Below are positions 39,554 through 47,135 of a stretch of DNA of 49,211 bases, piece after piece. The notes under the pieces are model-generated. The model ran no database searches. It had not been told where the DNA came from and saw only the letters and a program-made list of their open reading frames with translations. This DNA is from DASSUW01 sp036257565 (GTDB lineage Bacteria; Actinomycetota; Thermoleophilia; Solirubrobacterales; Solirubrobacteraceae). Where the stretch lies: assembly GCA_036257565.1 (NCBI GenBank), contig DATAFH010000045.1:1-49211 (forward strand). Direction: 5' to 3'. How positions within the stretch are numbered: the stretch's first letter is position 1; each line of letters begins with the position of its first letter. Position numbers and translations under genes: made by a program.

Positions 39554-39576
39554 ACGATACTGAACGCCGACGTTCA
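39554..39576 (-). promoter_or_regulatory. Promoter and palindromic operator of the R2lox-SCP2 gene
   Basis: On the minus strand TATCGT (39559-39554) ends 6 nt before the ATG. Directly upstream lies TGAACG-TCGG-CGTTCA (39576-39561), a perfect 6-bp-arm palindrome of TetR-operator size occupying the core-promoter spacer. A bound repressor would block polymerase. The palindrome also overlaps the last codons and stop of glyS. No regulator gene is adjacent. Confidence 0.55.
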
Positions 39577-40899
39577 GCGCGTGAGCTTGGTCACACGGTC
39601 GACCAGCTCGGCTACGGGCACGCGCTCCTGCTCCAGCGTGTCGCGGTCGCGCAGCGTCACGGTGTCGTCCTCGAGTGTCTGGTGGTCGACCGTGACGGCC
39701 AGCGGAGTGCCGATCTCGTCCTGGCGCCGGTAGCGACGGCCGATGTGGCCGCCCTCGTCGTACTCGGAGACGAGGTGCTCGCGCAGCTGCTCGTGGATCG
39801 CGCGCGCCTTCTCGGGGTGCCCGTCCTTGCGCAGCAGCGGCAGCACGGCGACCTTGATGGGGGCGACGGACGGGTGCAGGCGCAGGACGGTGCGCCGCTC
39901 GCCGCCGATCTCGTCCTCGTCGTACGCGTCGCACAGCAGCGCGAGCACGGTGCGGCCGACGCCGGCGGCCGGCTCGATCACATGCGGCACGTAGCGCTCG
40001 CCGGCGTTCTGGTCGAAGTACTCGAGCTTCTCGCCGGAGAACTGGGCGTGCTGCGTGAGGTCGAAGTCGCCGCGGTTGGCGATGCCCTCGAGCTCCGACC
40101 AGCCGATGGGATACAGGTACTCGATGTCCGAGGTCGCGGAGGAGTAGTGCGAGAGCTCGTCGGCGTCGTGCGCGCGAAGGCGCAGGCGCTCGGGCTCGAT
40201 GCCGAGGCCCGCGTACCAGTCCATGCGCGCCTGCTTCCAGTGCTCGAACCACTGGTCGGCCTGGTCGGGCGGGACGAAGAACTCCATCTCCATCTGCTCG
40301 AACTCGAGCGTGCGAAAGATGAAGTTGCCCGGCGTGATCTCGTTGCGGAACGACTTGCCGACCTGCGCGATGCCGAACGGCGGCTTGCGGCGCGCGTACT
40401 GCAGCGTCGTCTTGAAGTCGAGGAAGATGCCCTGGGCGGTCTCCGGCCGCAGGTAGACGGTCGAGCCCTGCTCGGACACGGGGCCGATCGTCGTCTCGAA
40501 CATGAGGTTGAACTCGCGCGCCTCCGTGAGCTCGCAATCCTCGGCCTCGCCCGGGTGCTTGGACGGTTTACGGGGGCAGGAGAGCTCGGCGAGGTGGTCG
40601 GCGCGGAAGCGTTGCCCGCACGTCTTGCAGTCGACGAGCGGGTCGGTGAAGCCGGCCAGGTGGCCCGACGCCTCCCACGCGCGCGGGTGCTGGATGATCG
40701 CCGAGTCGAGCGCCACCACGTCGTCGCGCTCCTGGATCATCGCCTTCCACCAGGCGTCGATCACGTTCTTCTTGAGCAGCACCCCGTAGTGCCCGTAGTC
40801 GTACGTGTTCGCGATCCCGCCGTAGATCTCCGAGGCGGGGAAGATGAGGCCGCGACGCTTCGCTAGCGCCACGACCACGTCCATGGTGGGCGCTGGCAT
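39574..40899 (-). CDS. glyS: Glycyl-tRNA synthetase (dimeric, class II)
   Basis: A 441-residue alpha2-type glycyl-tRNA synthetase, the form shared by actinobacteria, archaea and eukaryotes rather than the alpha2beta2 bacterial form. Motif 1 region: IYGGIANTYDYGHYGVLLK; a CKTCGQRF/LSCP Cys set may hold zinc; motif 2: GKSFRNEITPGNFIFRTLEF; motif 3: GVGRTVLALL; C-terminal anticodon-binding domain VAVLPLL to the end. It charges tRNA-Gly. ATG 40899 begins the family N-terminus and has TAGACT (minus strand, 40908-40913) 8 nt upstream. A second Met is five codons downstream. Divergent from fmdB by only 36 bp. Confidence 0.95.
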   Translation of the reverse strand: MPAPTMDVVVALAKRRGLIFPASEIYGGIANTYDYGHYGVLLKKNVIDAWWKAMIQERDDVVALDSAIIQHPRAWEASGHLAGFTDPLVDCKTCGQRFRADHLAELSCPRKPSKHPGEAEDCELTEAREFNLMFETTIGPVSEQGSTVYLRPETAQGIFLDFKTTLQYARRKPPFGIAQVGKSFRNEITPGNFIFRTLEFEQMEMEFFVPPDQADQWFEHWKQARMDWYAGLGIEPERLRLRAHDADELSHYSSATSDIEYLYPIGWSELEGIANRGDFDLTQHAQFSGEKLEYFDQNAGERYVPHVIEPAAGVGRTVLALLCDAYDEDEIGGERRTVLRLHPSVAPIKVAVLPLLRKDGHPEKARAIHEQLREHLVSEYDEGGHIGRRYRRQDEIGTPLAVTVDHQTLEDDTVTLRDRDTLEQERVPVAELVDRVTKLTR

Positions 40900-40935
40900 G
40901 GGCGGGCAGTCTAGGGACCTATACTCGCCCGCTCG
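40900..40935. promoter_or_regulatory. Overlapping divergent promoters of glyS and fmdB
   Basis: The whole 36-bp gap is promoter: TAGACT on the minus strand (40908-40913, 8 nt before glyS ATG) and TATACT on the plus strand (40920-40925, 10 nt before fmdB ATG). At standard spacing each -35 region must fall on the start codon of the opposite gene. Both messages are predicted leaderless or nearly so. Confidence 0.6.
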
Positions 40936-41235
40936 ATGCCGATCTACGAGTATCGCTGCGAGAGCGGCCACTTGTTCGAGGTGATGCAGAAGATCACCGA
41001 CGACCCGGTGACCGAGTGCGAGGTGTGCGGTGCTCCCGTCCAGCGCGTGTTCCACCCGATCGCGGTGCACTTCAAGGGCTCGGGCTTCTACAACACGGAC
41101 TACGGGACGGCCAAGCGCAAGCGCGAGACCGACAGAGCGGCCGAGTCGGGAGCCGACAAGCAGGACGCGAAGTCGTCCGAGAAGAAGGACAAGAAGGCCG
41201 ACGCCAAGCCGGCGGCCTCCTCCACGACCGACTGA
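40936..41235 (+). CDS. FmdB-family zinc ribbon protein
   Basis: A 99-residue FmdB-family protein. The first 45 residues form the zinc ribbon: MPIYEYRCESGHLFEVMQK, then CEVCGAPVQRVF; only three Cys are visible (C8, then C-x2-C), His12 probably being the fourth ligand, as in much of the family. A Gly/Phe segment (HFKGSGFYNTDYG) follows, then a Lys/Asp/Ala-rich tail (EKKDKKADAKPAA) of about 40 residues without fold. Role unknown; possibly nucleic-acid or protein binding. ATG 40936 is fixed by the invariant MPIYEY start. Confidence 0.9.
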   Translation: MPIYEYRCESGHLFEVMQKITDDPVTECEVCGAPVQRVFHPIAVHFKGSGFYNTDYGTAKRKRETDRAAESGADKQDAKSSEKKDKKADAKPAASSTTD

Positions 41236-41237
41236 GC

Positions 41238-41281
41238 CATAAGCGGCGCTTATGCTGGTGCGGCGGAATCGTCATTTCCGC
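41238..41281 (+). promoter_or_regulatory. Two palindromes and -10 box ahead of the EamA transporter
   Basis: CATAAGC-GGC-GCTTATG (41238-41254) starts 2 bp after the fmdB stop and overlaps TATGCT (41251-41256), a likely -10. GCGGAA-N7-TTCCGC (41263-41281) then covers the predicted transcription start. Two operators or a transcript-end hairpin plus operator fit; the transporter ATG at 41312 has its own GGAGG. Confidence 0.5.
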
Positions 41282-41311
41282 TTGGAGCCGGGCGCTGCGA
41301 CACTGGAGGCC

Positions 41312-42247
41312 ATGTCCGCTCGCCACGTCGCCCTGCTCAGCGCGCTCGCCGCGATCTGGGGCGGCTCGTACCTGCTGATCAAGTACGCGCTCGAGGACCT
41401 CAGCGCGCCGATGATCGTGTGGGCGCGGACGGCGATCGCGGCGCTCGTGCTGCTCGTCGCGCTCGGTGGCACCGCCCGCGGCGCGGTTGCCGACATGCGC
41501 CGGCGGCCGGGGTGGGCGATGCTGCTCGGCACGCTGGCGGTCACGGCGCCCTTCCTGCTTATCACGTTCGGCGAGCACGAGGTGCCGTCGGGCCTCACCG
41601 CCGTGCTCATCTCCCCGGCGGCGCTGTTCGTCGCCCTGTTCGCACCGTTCATCGACCCGTCCGAGAAGATCGGCCGCGTGCAGGCGGTCGGCATGTTCAT
41701 CGGCCTGGCCGGCGTCGCGCTCGTGGTCGGCGTCGAGTCGATCTCCACCTTCGCGCAGTTCCTCGGCGCCATGGCCATGGTCGGCGCCGCGGCCTTCTAC
41801 GCGCTCGGCGGCTTCGTGGTCAAGGGTCGCTACAAGCGGCTGACCTCGATGCAGGCGTCGTTCGTCTCGATCTCCGTCGCGGCGATCACGACGCTGCCGA
41901 TCGCGGTGGCGACGGCGCCCAGCGAGGTGCCGGGCCTGCGGGCGATCCTGGCGGTGCTGGTGCTCGGCGCGGTCGGCACCGCGCTCGCCTTCGTGATCTT
42001 CTACAAGCTGATCGCCGAGACCGGAGCGGGGCGCGCCTCGCTCGTGAGCTACCTCGCGCCGGGCGTCGCGCTGTTCTACGGCGCCGTGTTCCTCGACGAG
42101 GCGATCACGGTGGCCGCGATCGCCGGCCTCGTGCTCATCCTCGGCGGCGTCGCGCTCGCCTCCAGACGGCGTGCCGCCGAGCCCGAGACGGTAGCTTCCC
42201 CGGCCCATGGACCTGAGCCTGTCCCCGCCGGAGCGCGAGTTCCGTGA
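41312..42247 (+). CDS. EamA-family (DMT) transporter
   Basis: A 311-residue drug/metabolite transporter-superfamily protein with ten predicted helices in two EamA repeats: ALLSALAAIWGGSYLLIKYAL (repeat 1) and AFYALGGFVVKGRYK onward (repeat 2), ending with the typical FLDEAITVAAIAGLVLILGGVAL. It probably exports small polar metabolites such as amino acids or purines; the substrate is not predictable. ATG 41312 has CTGGAGG 3 nt upstream and is preferred over an ATG 60 bp earlier. Its last 41 bp overlap the acyl-CoA dehydrogenase start in another frame. Confidence 0.9.
   Translation: MSARHVALLSALAAIWGGSYLLIKYALEDLSAPMIVWARTAIAALVLLVALGGTARGAVADMRRRPGWAMLLGTLAVTAPFLLITFGEHEVPSGLTAVLISPAALFVALFAPFIDPSEKIGRVQAVGMFIGLAGVALVVGVESISTFAQFLGAMAMVGAAAFYALGGFVVKGRYKRLTSMQASFVSISVAAITTLPIAVATAPSEVPGLRAILAVLVLGAVGTALAFVIFYKLIAETGAGRASLVSYLAPGVALFYGAVFLDEAITVAAIAGLVLILGGVALASRRRAAEPETVASPAHGPEPVPAGARVP
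42192..42197 (+). promoter_or_regulatory. -10 box of the acyl-CoA dehydrogenase pair
   Basis: TAGCTT lies inside the EamA coding end and stops 9 nt before ATG 42207, so the dehydrogenase pair may have its own leaderless transcript. Confidence 0.35.
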
Positions 42248-43340
42248 CGCCGTCCGCGACTGGATAGCGGCCAACCACCCGGGTCCCGAGCCCGCCAACG
42301 ACCCCGAGCAGTTCGAGTTCCGCCGCGCCTGGCAGCGGGCCGTCAACGAGCGCGGCTGGGCCGGTCTCACGTGGCCGAGCGAGTACGGCGGCGCGGGTGG
42401 CACGCTGGTCGAGCAGGCGATCTTCTTCGAGGAGGTCGCGCGGGCGGGCGCGCCGCCGATGGCCAACGTGCTCGGGCTCGCGATGGGCGGCCCGACGGTC
42501 ATCGCCCACGGCAGCGAGGAGCAGCGCCGGCGCTTCCTGCCGGCGATCCTGTCGGCCGACGAGATCTGGTGCCAGGGCTTCTCGGAGCCCGAGTCGGGCT
42601 CGGACCTCGCCTCCCTGAAGACGCGCGCGGTGCGCGACGGCGACGACTGGGTGGTCACCGGGCAGAAGGTGTGGACGACCTACGCGCACGAGGCCAAGTG
42701 GTGCATGCTCGTCGCGCGTACGGACGCCGACGCGCCGCGCCACCGCGGGCTCACCTACTTCCTGATGGACATGGATCAGGACGCCGTCGAGGTGCGGCCG
42801 CTCGTGCAGATCACAGGCGAGGCGGAGTTCAACGAGCTGTTCATCGAGGGCGCGCGGATCCCGCACGAGAACATCGTCGGCGGGGAGGGGAACGGCTGGC
42901 CGGTGGCGATCACCACGCTGATGCACGAGCGCGCCGGCCTCGCCTTCGCGCTGCAGGTCTCGGTGCAGATCGCGCTGCGGGAGCTACGGGACGACATCCG
43001 CGAGGCGGGCCGCGCCGACGACCCGCTCGTCCGCCAGCGCTTCGGGCAGCTGTACGCCGAGGCGCAGGTGCTGCGCCTGAACGCCTACCGCGGGCTGACC
43101 GCGATCATGAAGCGCGGCGCGCCGGGCCCCGAGGGCTCGCTCGGCAAGTGGCACTGGGCCGAGGTCAACCAAGGGCTCACCGAGCTGGCGATGGACGTCG
43201 CGGGACCGCGGGCGATGGTCGCCGAGGGGCGCTGGCCGCATCGCTTCCTGCGCGCTCGCGCCAACTCGATCGAGGGCGGCACCACGGAGATCCTCAAGAA
43301 CATCGTGGCCGAGCGCGTGCTGGGACTCCCGCGGGCATGA
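42207..43340 (+). CDS. Acyl-CoA dehydrogenase, large subunit
   Basis: A 377-residue FAD enzyme that introduces an alpha,beta double bond into an acyl-CoA. Motifs: GWAGLTWPSEYGGAGGT, the FAD/substrate segment WCQGFSEPESGSDLASLKTRA, VWTTYAHEAKWCMLVARTD, and the C-terminal NSIEGGTTEILKNIVAERVLG. The gene is followed, with a 4-nt overlap, by a shorter acyl-CoA dehydrogenase, the arrangement of heteromeric (alpha2beta2) enzymes known from mycobacterial steroid side-chain breakdown (ChsE type). A sterol or branched substrate is therefore possible. Starts in the tail of the EamA gene. Confidence 0.92.
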   Translation: MDLSLSPPEREFRDAVRDWIAANHPGPEPANDPEQFEFRRAWQRAVNERGWAGLTWPSEYGGAGGTLVEQAIFFEEVARAGAPPMANVLGLAMGGPTVIAHGSEEQRRRFLPAILSADEIWCQGFSEPESGSDLASLKTRAVRDGDDWVVTGQKVWTTYAHEAKWCMLVARTDADAPRHRGLTYFLMDMDQDAVEVRPLVQITGEAEFNELFIEGARIPHENIVGGEGNGWPVAITTLMHERAGLAFALQVSVQIALRELRDDIREAGRADDPLVRQRFGQLYAEAQVLRLNAYRGLTAIMKRGAPGPEGSLGKWHWAEVNQGLTELAMDVAGPRAMVAEGRWPHRFLRARANSIEGGTTEILKNIVAERVLGLPRA

Positions 43341-44242
43341 ACTTCGACCTGTCGGAGGACCAGCGGACCATCAAGTCCACGGCGCGCGAGCTACTGACCG
43401 CGCGCTATCCGCTTGCCGAGGTCCGGCGGCTCGCGCTCGAGGACGAGCGCGGGTTCACCGACGGGCAGTGGGACGAGATGGTGGCGCTGGGGTGGCCGGA
43501 GATCGCCGAGCTGGGCACGGTCGAGATGATCGTCGTCGCCGAGGAGCTTGGCTACGCGCTCGCGCCGACGCCGCTCCAGTCGACCTGGGTTGCCGGTCTG
43601 CTGGCGGCCGACGTGCCGGAGGGCCGGCGGGGCGCGGCCGTGATCGACGGGCTGGCGGCCGACGCCGGGACGGCCGACGTGCTCGTCGACTGGGACGGTT
43701 CGCTGGTGACGGATGCGCAGGTCGAGCCGGTCCGTGCGCTCGATCCCACGCGGCGCCTCTTCCGGGTCACCGGCGGCTCGCGCTCGGACGGGGGGGCGGA
43801 CGTGGCGCGGGGGCGGTTGCAGGCGACCGTCATGAACGCCGCCGAGTCGGTCGGCGTGGCGGAGCGGGCAATGTCGATGGCGGTCGAGTACGCCAAGGAG
43901 CGCAGGCAGTTCGGCCGGGCGATCGGGACCTACCAGGCCGTCTCCCACGCGTGCGCGCAGATGCTGCTCGAGGTCGAGGGTGCACGCTCGGCCGTCTACT
44001 GGGCGGCGTGGGCGCTCGACCACGAGCCCGAGGCCGCGCCGCTCGCGGTCGCGTGCGCGAAGGCCTATGCGGGCGAGGCCGGGCGACGGGTGCCGCGGTC
44101 GGCGCTCCAGGTCCACGGCGGCATCGGCTTCACCTGGGAGCACGACCTGCACTTCTTCCTCAAGCGGGGCGAGGCGAACGCCCACGCGTACGGCTCGGGC
44201 CCCGAGCACCGCGAGCGGATCGCCGCTCTGGCCGGGCTCTGA
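43337..44242 (+). CDS. Acyl-CoA dehydrogenase, small subunit
   Basis: A 301-residue acyl-CoA dehydrogenase-like protein, about 75 residues shorter than normal, the shortening lying in the N-terminal and beta domains. The C-terminal helical domain is well kept: AVEYAKERRQFGRAIGTYQAVSHACAQMLLEVE and LQVHGGIGFTWEHDLHFFLKRGEA. This HGGIGFTWEHD motif is typical of small partners in heterotetrameric acyl-CoA dehydrogenases. Its start overlaps the stop of the large subunit (ATGA), so they are probably translated together into one complex. Confidence 0.9.
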   Translation: MNFDLSEDQRTIKSTARELLTARYPLAEVRRLALEDERGFTDGQWDEMVALGWPEIAELGTVEMIVVAEELGYALAPTPLQSTWVAGLLAADVPEGRRGAAVIDGLAADAGTADVLVDWDGSLVTDAQVEPVRALDPTRRLFRVTGGSRSDGGADVARGRLQATVMNAAESVGVAERAMSMAVEYAKERRQFGRAIGTYQAVSHACAQMLLEVEGARSAVYWAAWALDHEPEAAPLAVACAKAYAGEAGRRVPRSALQVHGGIGFTWEHDLHFFLKRGEANAHAYGSGPEHRERIAALAGL

Positions 44243-44299
44243 ACCCCGCGGGTCGGCCGCGCGTACACCCCCGTTCAGCCACTCTTCGAGAGAGGGGGG

Positions 44300-44857
44300 A
44301 TGCGGGTGAGGAGAAGGATGCAGTTGGCCGGCGCCGTGGCGCTGGTCGCCCTGCTCGGCGTCGTGGGAGCGGCGGTCGCCGGCGGGGGCGGACGCGGCAT
44401 CGAGGAGCGCCTGACCGGTTACGAGGAGGTTCCGGCGATCTCCACCGACGGCAGCGGCAAGTTTGCGGCGAAGTTCGCGCGCTTCGGGGACTCGATCAAG
44501 TTCCGGCTCTCGTACCGCGACCTCGAGGGCGCCGTGCAGCAGGCCCACATCCACCTGGGCCAGGAGGGCGTGAACGGCGGCATCAGCGTCTTCCTGTGCA
44601 CGAACCTCGGCAACGGCCCGGCCGGTACGCAAGCGTGCCCCGTGGCCCCGGCGACCGTGACCGGTGAGATCGGCCCCGAGGATGTGATCGGCCCCGGCCC
44701 GATGCCGCCGACGAGCCCGGGTCAGGGCATCGAGGTCGGCGCGTTCGACGAGCTGGTCGACGCCATCGAGGCCGGCGTGACCTACGTCAACGTGCACAGC
44801 TCGAAGTGGCCCGGCGGCGAGATCCGGGCGCAGCTGGAGGACGACCGGGGCCACTAG
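44300..44857 (+). CDS. Secreted CHRD-domain protein
   Basis: A 185-residue exported protein with a CHRD (chordin-like) domain. A signal peptide (RRRMQLAGAVALVALLGVVGAAVA) ends near residue 28; the domain holds ERLTGYEEVPAISTDGSGKFAAKF, QQAHIHLGQEGVNGGISVFLC, and TYVNVHSSKWPGGEIRAQL at the end. Bacterial CHRD proteins are extracytoplasmic and of unknown function. ATG 44300 directly follows a purine run (AGAGAGGGGGG); GTG 44306 or ATG 44318 are shorter options with better spacing. The stop overlaps that of the convergent LCP gene. Confidence 0.88.
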   Translation: MRVRRRMQLAGAVALVALLGVVGAAVAGGGGRGIEERLTGYEEVPAISTDGSGKFAAKFARFGDSIKFRLSYRDLEGAVQQAHIHLGQEGVNGGISVFLCTNLGNGPAGTQACPVAPATVTGEIGPEDVIGPGPMPPTSPGQGIEVGAFDELVDAIEAGVTYVNVHSSKWPGGEIRAQLEDDRGH

Positions 44858-45960
44858 CCCCGGAGGAACTGCTCGACCGCGCGCTGCTTGGTGGCGTCGT
44901 CGACCGTGAGGCCGGCGCCGCCATCGGGCAGCGTCGTGCTCCCGCTCGGGCGTAGGACGTAGCGCTTGGCGTTACCGCCGGTGAGCTCGGCGCCGACGAG
45001 GCCGAGCAGAGTGGGGCCCGACATGTCGGACCTGACGGCCTGGGGCGCGGCCCAGGAGACCCACGGCAGGCGGACGAAGGTCTCGAAGGAGGTGACCTTG
45101 TCCTTGATCGCGCTGAGGAGCTGCTGCTGGCGCCGCACGCGCGTCTGGTCGTCCTCTTCGGGGCGGCACTCGTTCTTGCGCGTGCGCGCGATGGCGAGCG
45201 CCTCGTCGCCGCTCAGCTCGTGCTCGCCGCGCTTGAGGCGCAGCGTGGTGCCGCCGTTTCGCTTGCCGCCGTTGATCTTGGAGATCACGCAGCCCGTCTT
45301 CACGGTCACGCCGCCCAGCGAGTCGATCAGCGCCGGGAAGTTCTCGAAGTTGACCTCGACCAGGTGGTTGATATCGATGCCGAGGTAGGACTCGACGGTC
45401 TCGATGGCCAGCGAGGGGCCGCCGAACGCGTAGGCCGCGTTGATCTTGCCCTGGCCGTGGCCGGGGATGTCGACGACGGTGTCGCGCAGGATCGAGAGCT
45501 GTGCGTTGGCGCCGCCGCCGACGCGCAGCAGCAGGATCGAGTCGCTGCGTGAGGGGGCGCCGATCGTCTGGGCTCCCGGCTCGGCGCGGTCCTTGGTGCG
45601 CGCGTCGGACCCGAGCACGAGGATCGTGTTCGGCGACGTGAGCGGGTAGCCGCCGCCGCTCAGCTTCGCGTCAGCGGCGTCGGAGATCTTCGAGGACTGG
45701 ACCTGGGCGCTGATGAGGAAGACGACGAAGCTGAGGAGCAACCACCCGGCGATCGCGATGCCGAGGTAGGCCGCGATCCGGCCCGGAGTGGACCGGCGCT
45801 TGCGGCGCGGGTCTCGCTCCCGCGTGCGAAACGGCCACCTGGGGCGGCGTGGCGGACGGCCGTCGTCATCGCCGCCGGCGCCCAGGCTCTCCTCCCGCTG
45901 CCAGGGAAGGCGCGGGCGTGAGCGGTAGACCGTGTACTCGGGCTTGTCGTCGTCGGCCAT
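44854..45960 (-). CDS. LytR-CpsA-Psr (LCP) family protein
   Basis: A 368-residue LCP phosphotransferase, which attaches undecaprenyl-linked glycopolymers to peptidoglycan. An 80-residue cytosolic, Arg/Asp-rich N-terminus precedes one membrane helix (LGIAIAGWLLLSFVVFLIS) and the extracytoplasmic LCP domain: ILVLGSDAR, PSRSDSILLLRV, ILRDTVVDIPGHGQGKINAAYAFGG, VNFENFPALIDSLGGVTV and ALAIARTRKNE. Key Asp and Arg residues are present. It could anchor the polysaccharide built by the genes at 3.2-12.3 kb. ATG 45960 lies only 21 bp from the preferred start of the divergent glucokinase gene. Confidence 0.92.
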   Translation of the reverse strand: MADDDKPEYTVYRSRPRLPWQREESLGAGGDDDGRPPRRPRWPFRTRERDPRRKRRSTPGRIAAYLGIAIAGWLLLSFVVFLISAQVQSSKISDAADAKLSGGGYPLTSPNTILVLGSDARTKDRAEPGAQTIGAPSRSDSILLLRVGGGANAQLSILRDTVVDIPGHGQGKINAAYAFGGPSLAIETVESYLGIDINHLVEVNFENFPALIDSLGGVTVKTGCVISKINGGKRNGGTTLRLKRGEHELSGDEALAIARTRKNECRPEEDDQTRVRRQQQLLSAIKDKVTSFETFVRLPWVSWAAPQAVRSDMSGPTLLGLVGAELTGGNAKRYVLRPSGSTTLPDGGAGLTVDDATKQRAVEQFLRG

Positions 45961-45968
45961 TGGAGCGG

Positions 45969-45974
45969 TATCGT
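45969..45974 (+). promoter_or_regulatory. glk -10 box
   Basis: TATCGT ends 7 nt before GTG 45982. It would overlap a GTG start at 45973, so it favours 45982 as the real glucokinase start and again predicts a leaderless message. Confidence 0.4.
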
Positions 45975-45981
45975 GGCCCGC

Positions 45982-46971
45982 GTGGTCGAGCGAGGCGTCA
46001 TAGGCGTCGACCTCGGCGGCACCAAGCTCCTGGCCGGCGCGGTCGACGCCGACCTCGGGATCCATCACCGTACCAACCGGCTGATCTACGGGCTGGACCA
46101 GGCCGGTCTCGTGCAGATGGTCGCCGACGCGGTCGAGGAGGTCAGGACCGCCGTGGGCGAAGGTATCGAGGCGGTCGGCTTCGGCATCCCGTGCACGTTC
46201 GACTCGCGCACGGGGATGGCGGTGCAGGCGGCCAACGCGCCGCTGTACGACATCGCGTTCCACGAGGTCATGGCCGAGCGGCTCGGGCTACCGGTGGTAG
46301 TCGACAACGACGCCAACTGCGCGGTGCTCTGCGAGGCGCGCGTAGGCGCGGCGGCGGGTTGCTCCGAGGTGGTGCTCCTGACGCTGGGGACCGGGATTGG
46401 TGGCGGGCTGGTGCTCGGCGGCAAGGTCTACCGCGGGTGGGTCGGCGGCGGGGCCGAGATGGGTCACATGGTCGTGGACATGGACGGGCCGCCCTGCCAG
46501 TCCAACTGCCCGAACTACGGGTGCCTGGAGACGGTCGTCTCCGGCACCGCGCTGGTCCGGCTCGTGTCCGTGGCCGTGGCCCGGCGACCGGACACGCCGC
46601 TGGGCCACGCGCTGGAGGAGGGGCGCGAGCTGACCGGGCCGATGATCACCGAGCTCGCGCGTTCCGGGGACCCGGTGGCGGCTGACGCGATCGCCACCAT
46701 CGGGCGGCGGCTGGGGATCGGCTTGGTGTCCCTGGTCAACATCTTCAACCCGCAGGTGATCGTGATCGGCGGCGGGGTCAGCGAAGCGGGCGAGCTCCTG
46801 CTCGAGCCGGCGCGCGAGATCGTCCGCGAGCGCGCGCTCGCCCCGGCGCGCGACGTCGTCCGGATTGTGAAGGCGGCCTTCGGCGCCGAGGCGGGGATGA
46901 TCGGAGCCGCTCTCGCCGCCCGCGAGGGCATCGGCGTGGCCCGCGCCGGGTTCCCGGAGGCGGTCGCATGA
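45982..46971 (+). CDS. glk: ROK-family glucokinase
   Basis: A 329-residue ROK kinase phosphorylating glucose with ATP (or polyphosphate in some actinobacteria). ATP motif: GVIGVDLGGTKLLAG; sugar-binding VVDNDANCAVLCE; second phosphate motif LTLGTGIGGGLVLGG; and the ROK zinc site GHMVVDMDG followed by C-x4-C-x4-C (PCQSNCPNYGC). GTG 45982 is preferred over GTG 45973 because a TATCGT box sits 7 nt before it and it starts close to the motif. The stop overlaps the ATG of a small ORF leading to rsmI, so glk, the small ORF and rsmI may form one operon. Confidence 0.92.
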   Translation: MVERGVIGVDLGGTKLLAGAVDADLGIHHRTNRLIYGLDQAGLVQMVADAVEEVRTAVGEGIEAVGFGIPCTFDSRTGMAVQAANAPLYDIAFHEVMAERLGLPVVVDNDANCAVLCEARVGAAAGCSEVVLLTLGTGIGGGLVLGGKVYRGWVGGGAEMGHMVVDMDGPPCQSNCPNYGCLETVVSGTALVRLVSVAVARRPDTPLGHALEEGRELTGPMITELARSGDPVAADAIATIGRRLGIGLVSLVNIFNPQVIVIGGGVSEAGELLLEPAREIVRERALAPARDVVRIVKAAFGAEAGMIGAALAAREGIGVARAGFPEAVA

Positions 46972-47135
46972 CGGTCGCCGCCCCCCGCCCGCTCGGCAGC
47001 TTCGTCGACCCAGTCGACGCTCCGCGCCGCCTCGTCGGTGGTACTTGCGCCTTGCTCGACGGCGGCGGTCGGCGTCGTCTCGTCGGCGCTCCGCGCCGTC
47101 TCGTTGGCGGCGCCCAGTCGGAGGTCGCGGGGTGA
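46968..47135 (+). CDS. Possible 55-residue peptide between glk and rsmI
   Basis: A short frame fits the glk-rsmI gap exactly: its ATG overlaps the glk stop (ATGA) and its TGA overlaps the rsmI start (GTGA). The product holds repeated APRRLVGG units (DAPRRLVGG, RRRLVG, APRRLVGG), encoded by imperfect DNA repeats near 47017-47042 and 47087-47112 (GCTCCGCGCCG core). No homolog is recognised. The double 4-nt overlap argues for coupled translation, but GC-rich DNA keeps frames open by chance, and the repeats could equally be non-coding. Treat as a candidate only. Confidence 0.4.
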   Translation: MTVAAPRPLGSFVDPVDAPRRLVGGTCALLDGGGRRRLVGAPRRLVGGAQSEVAG

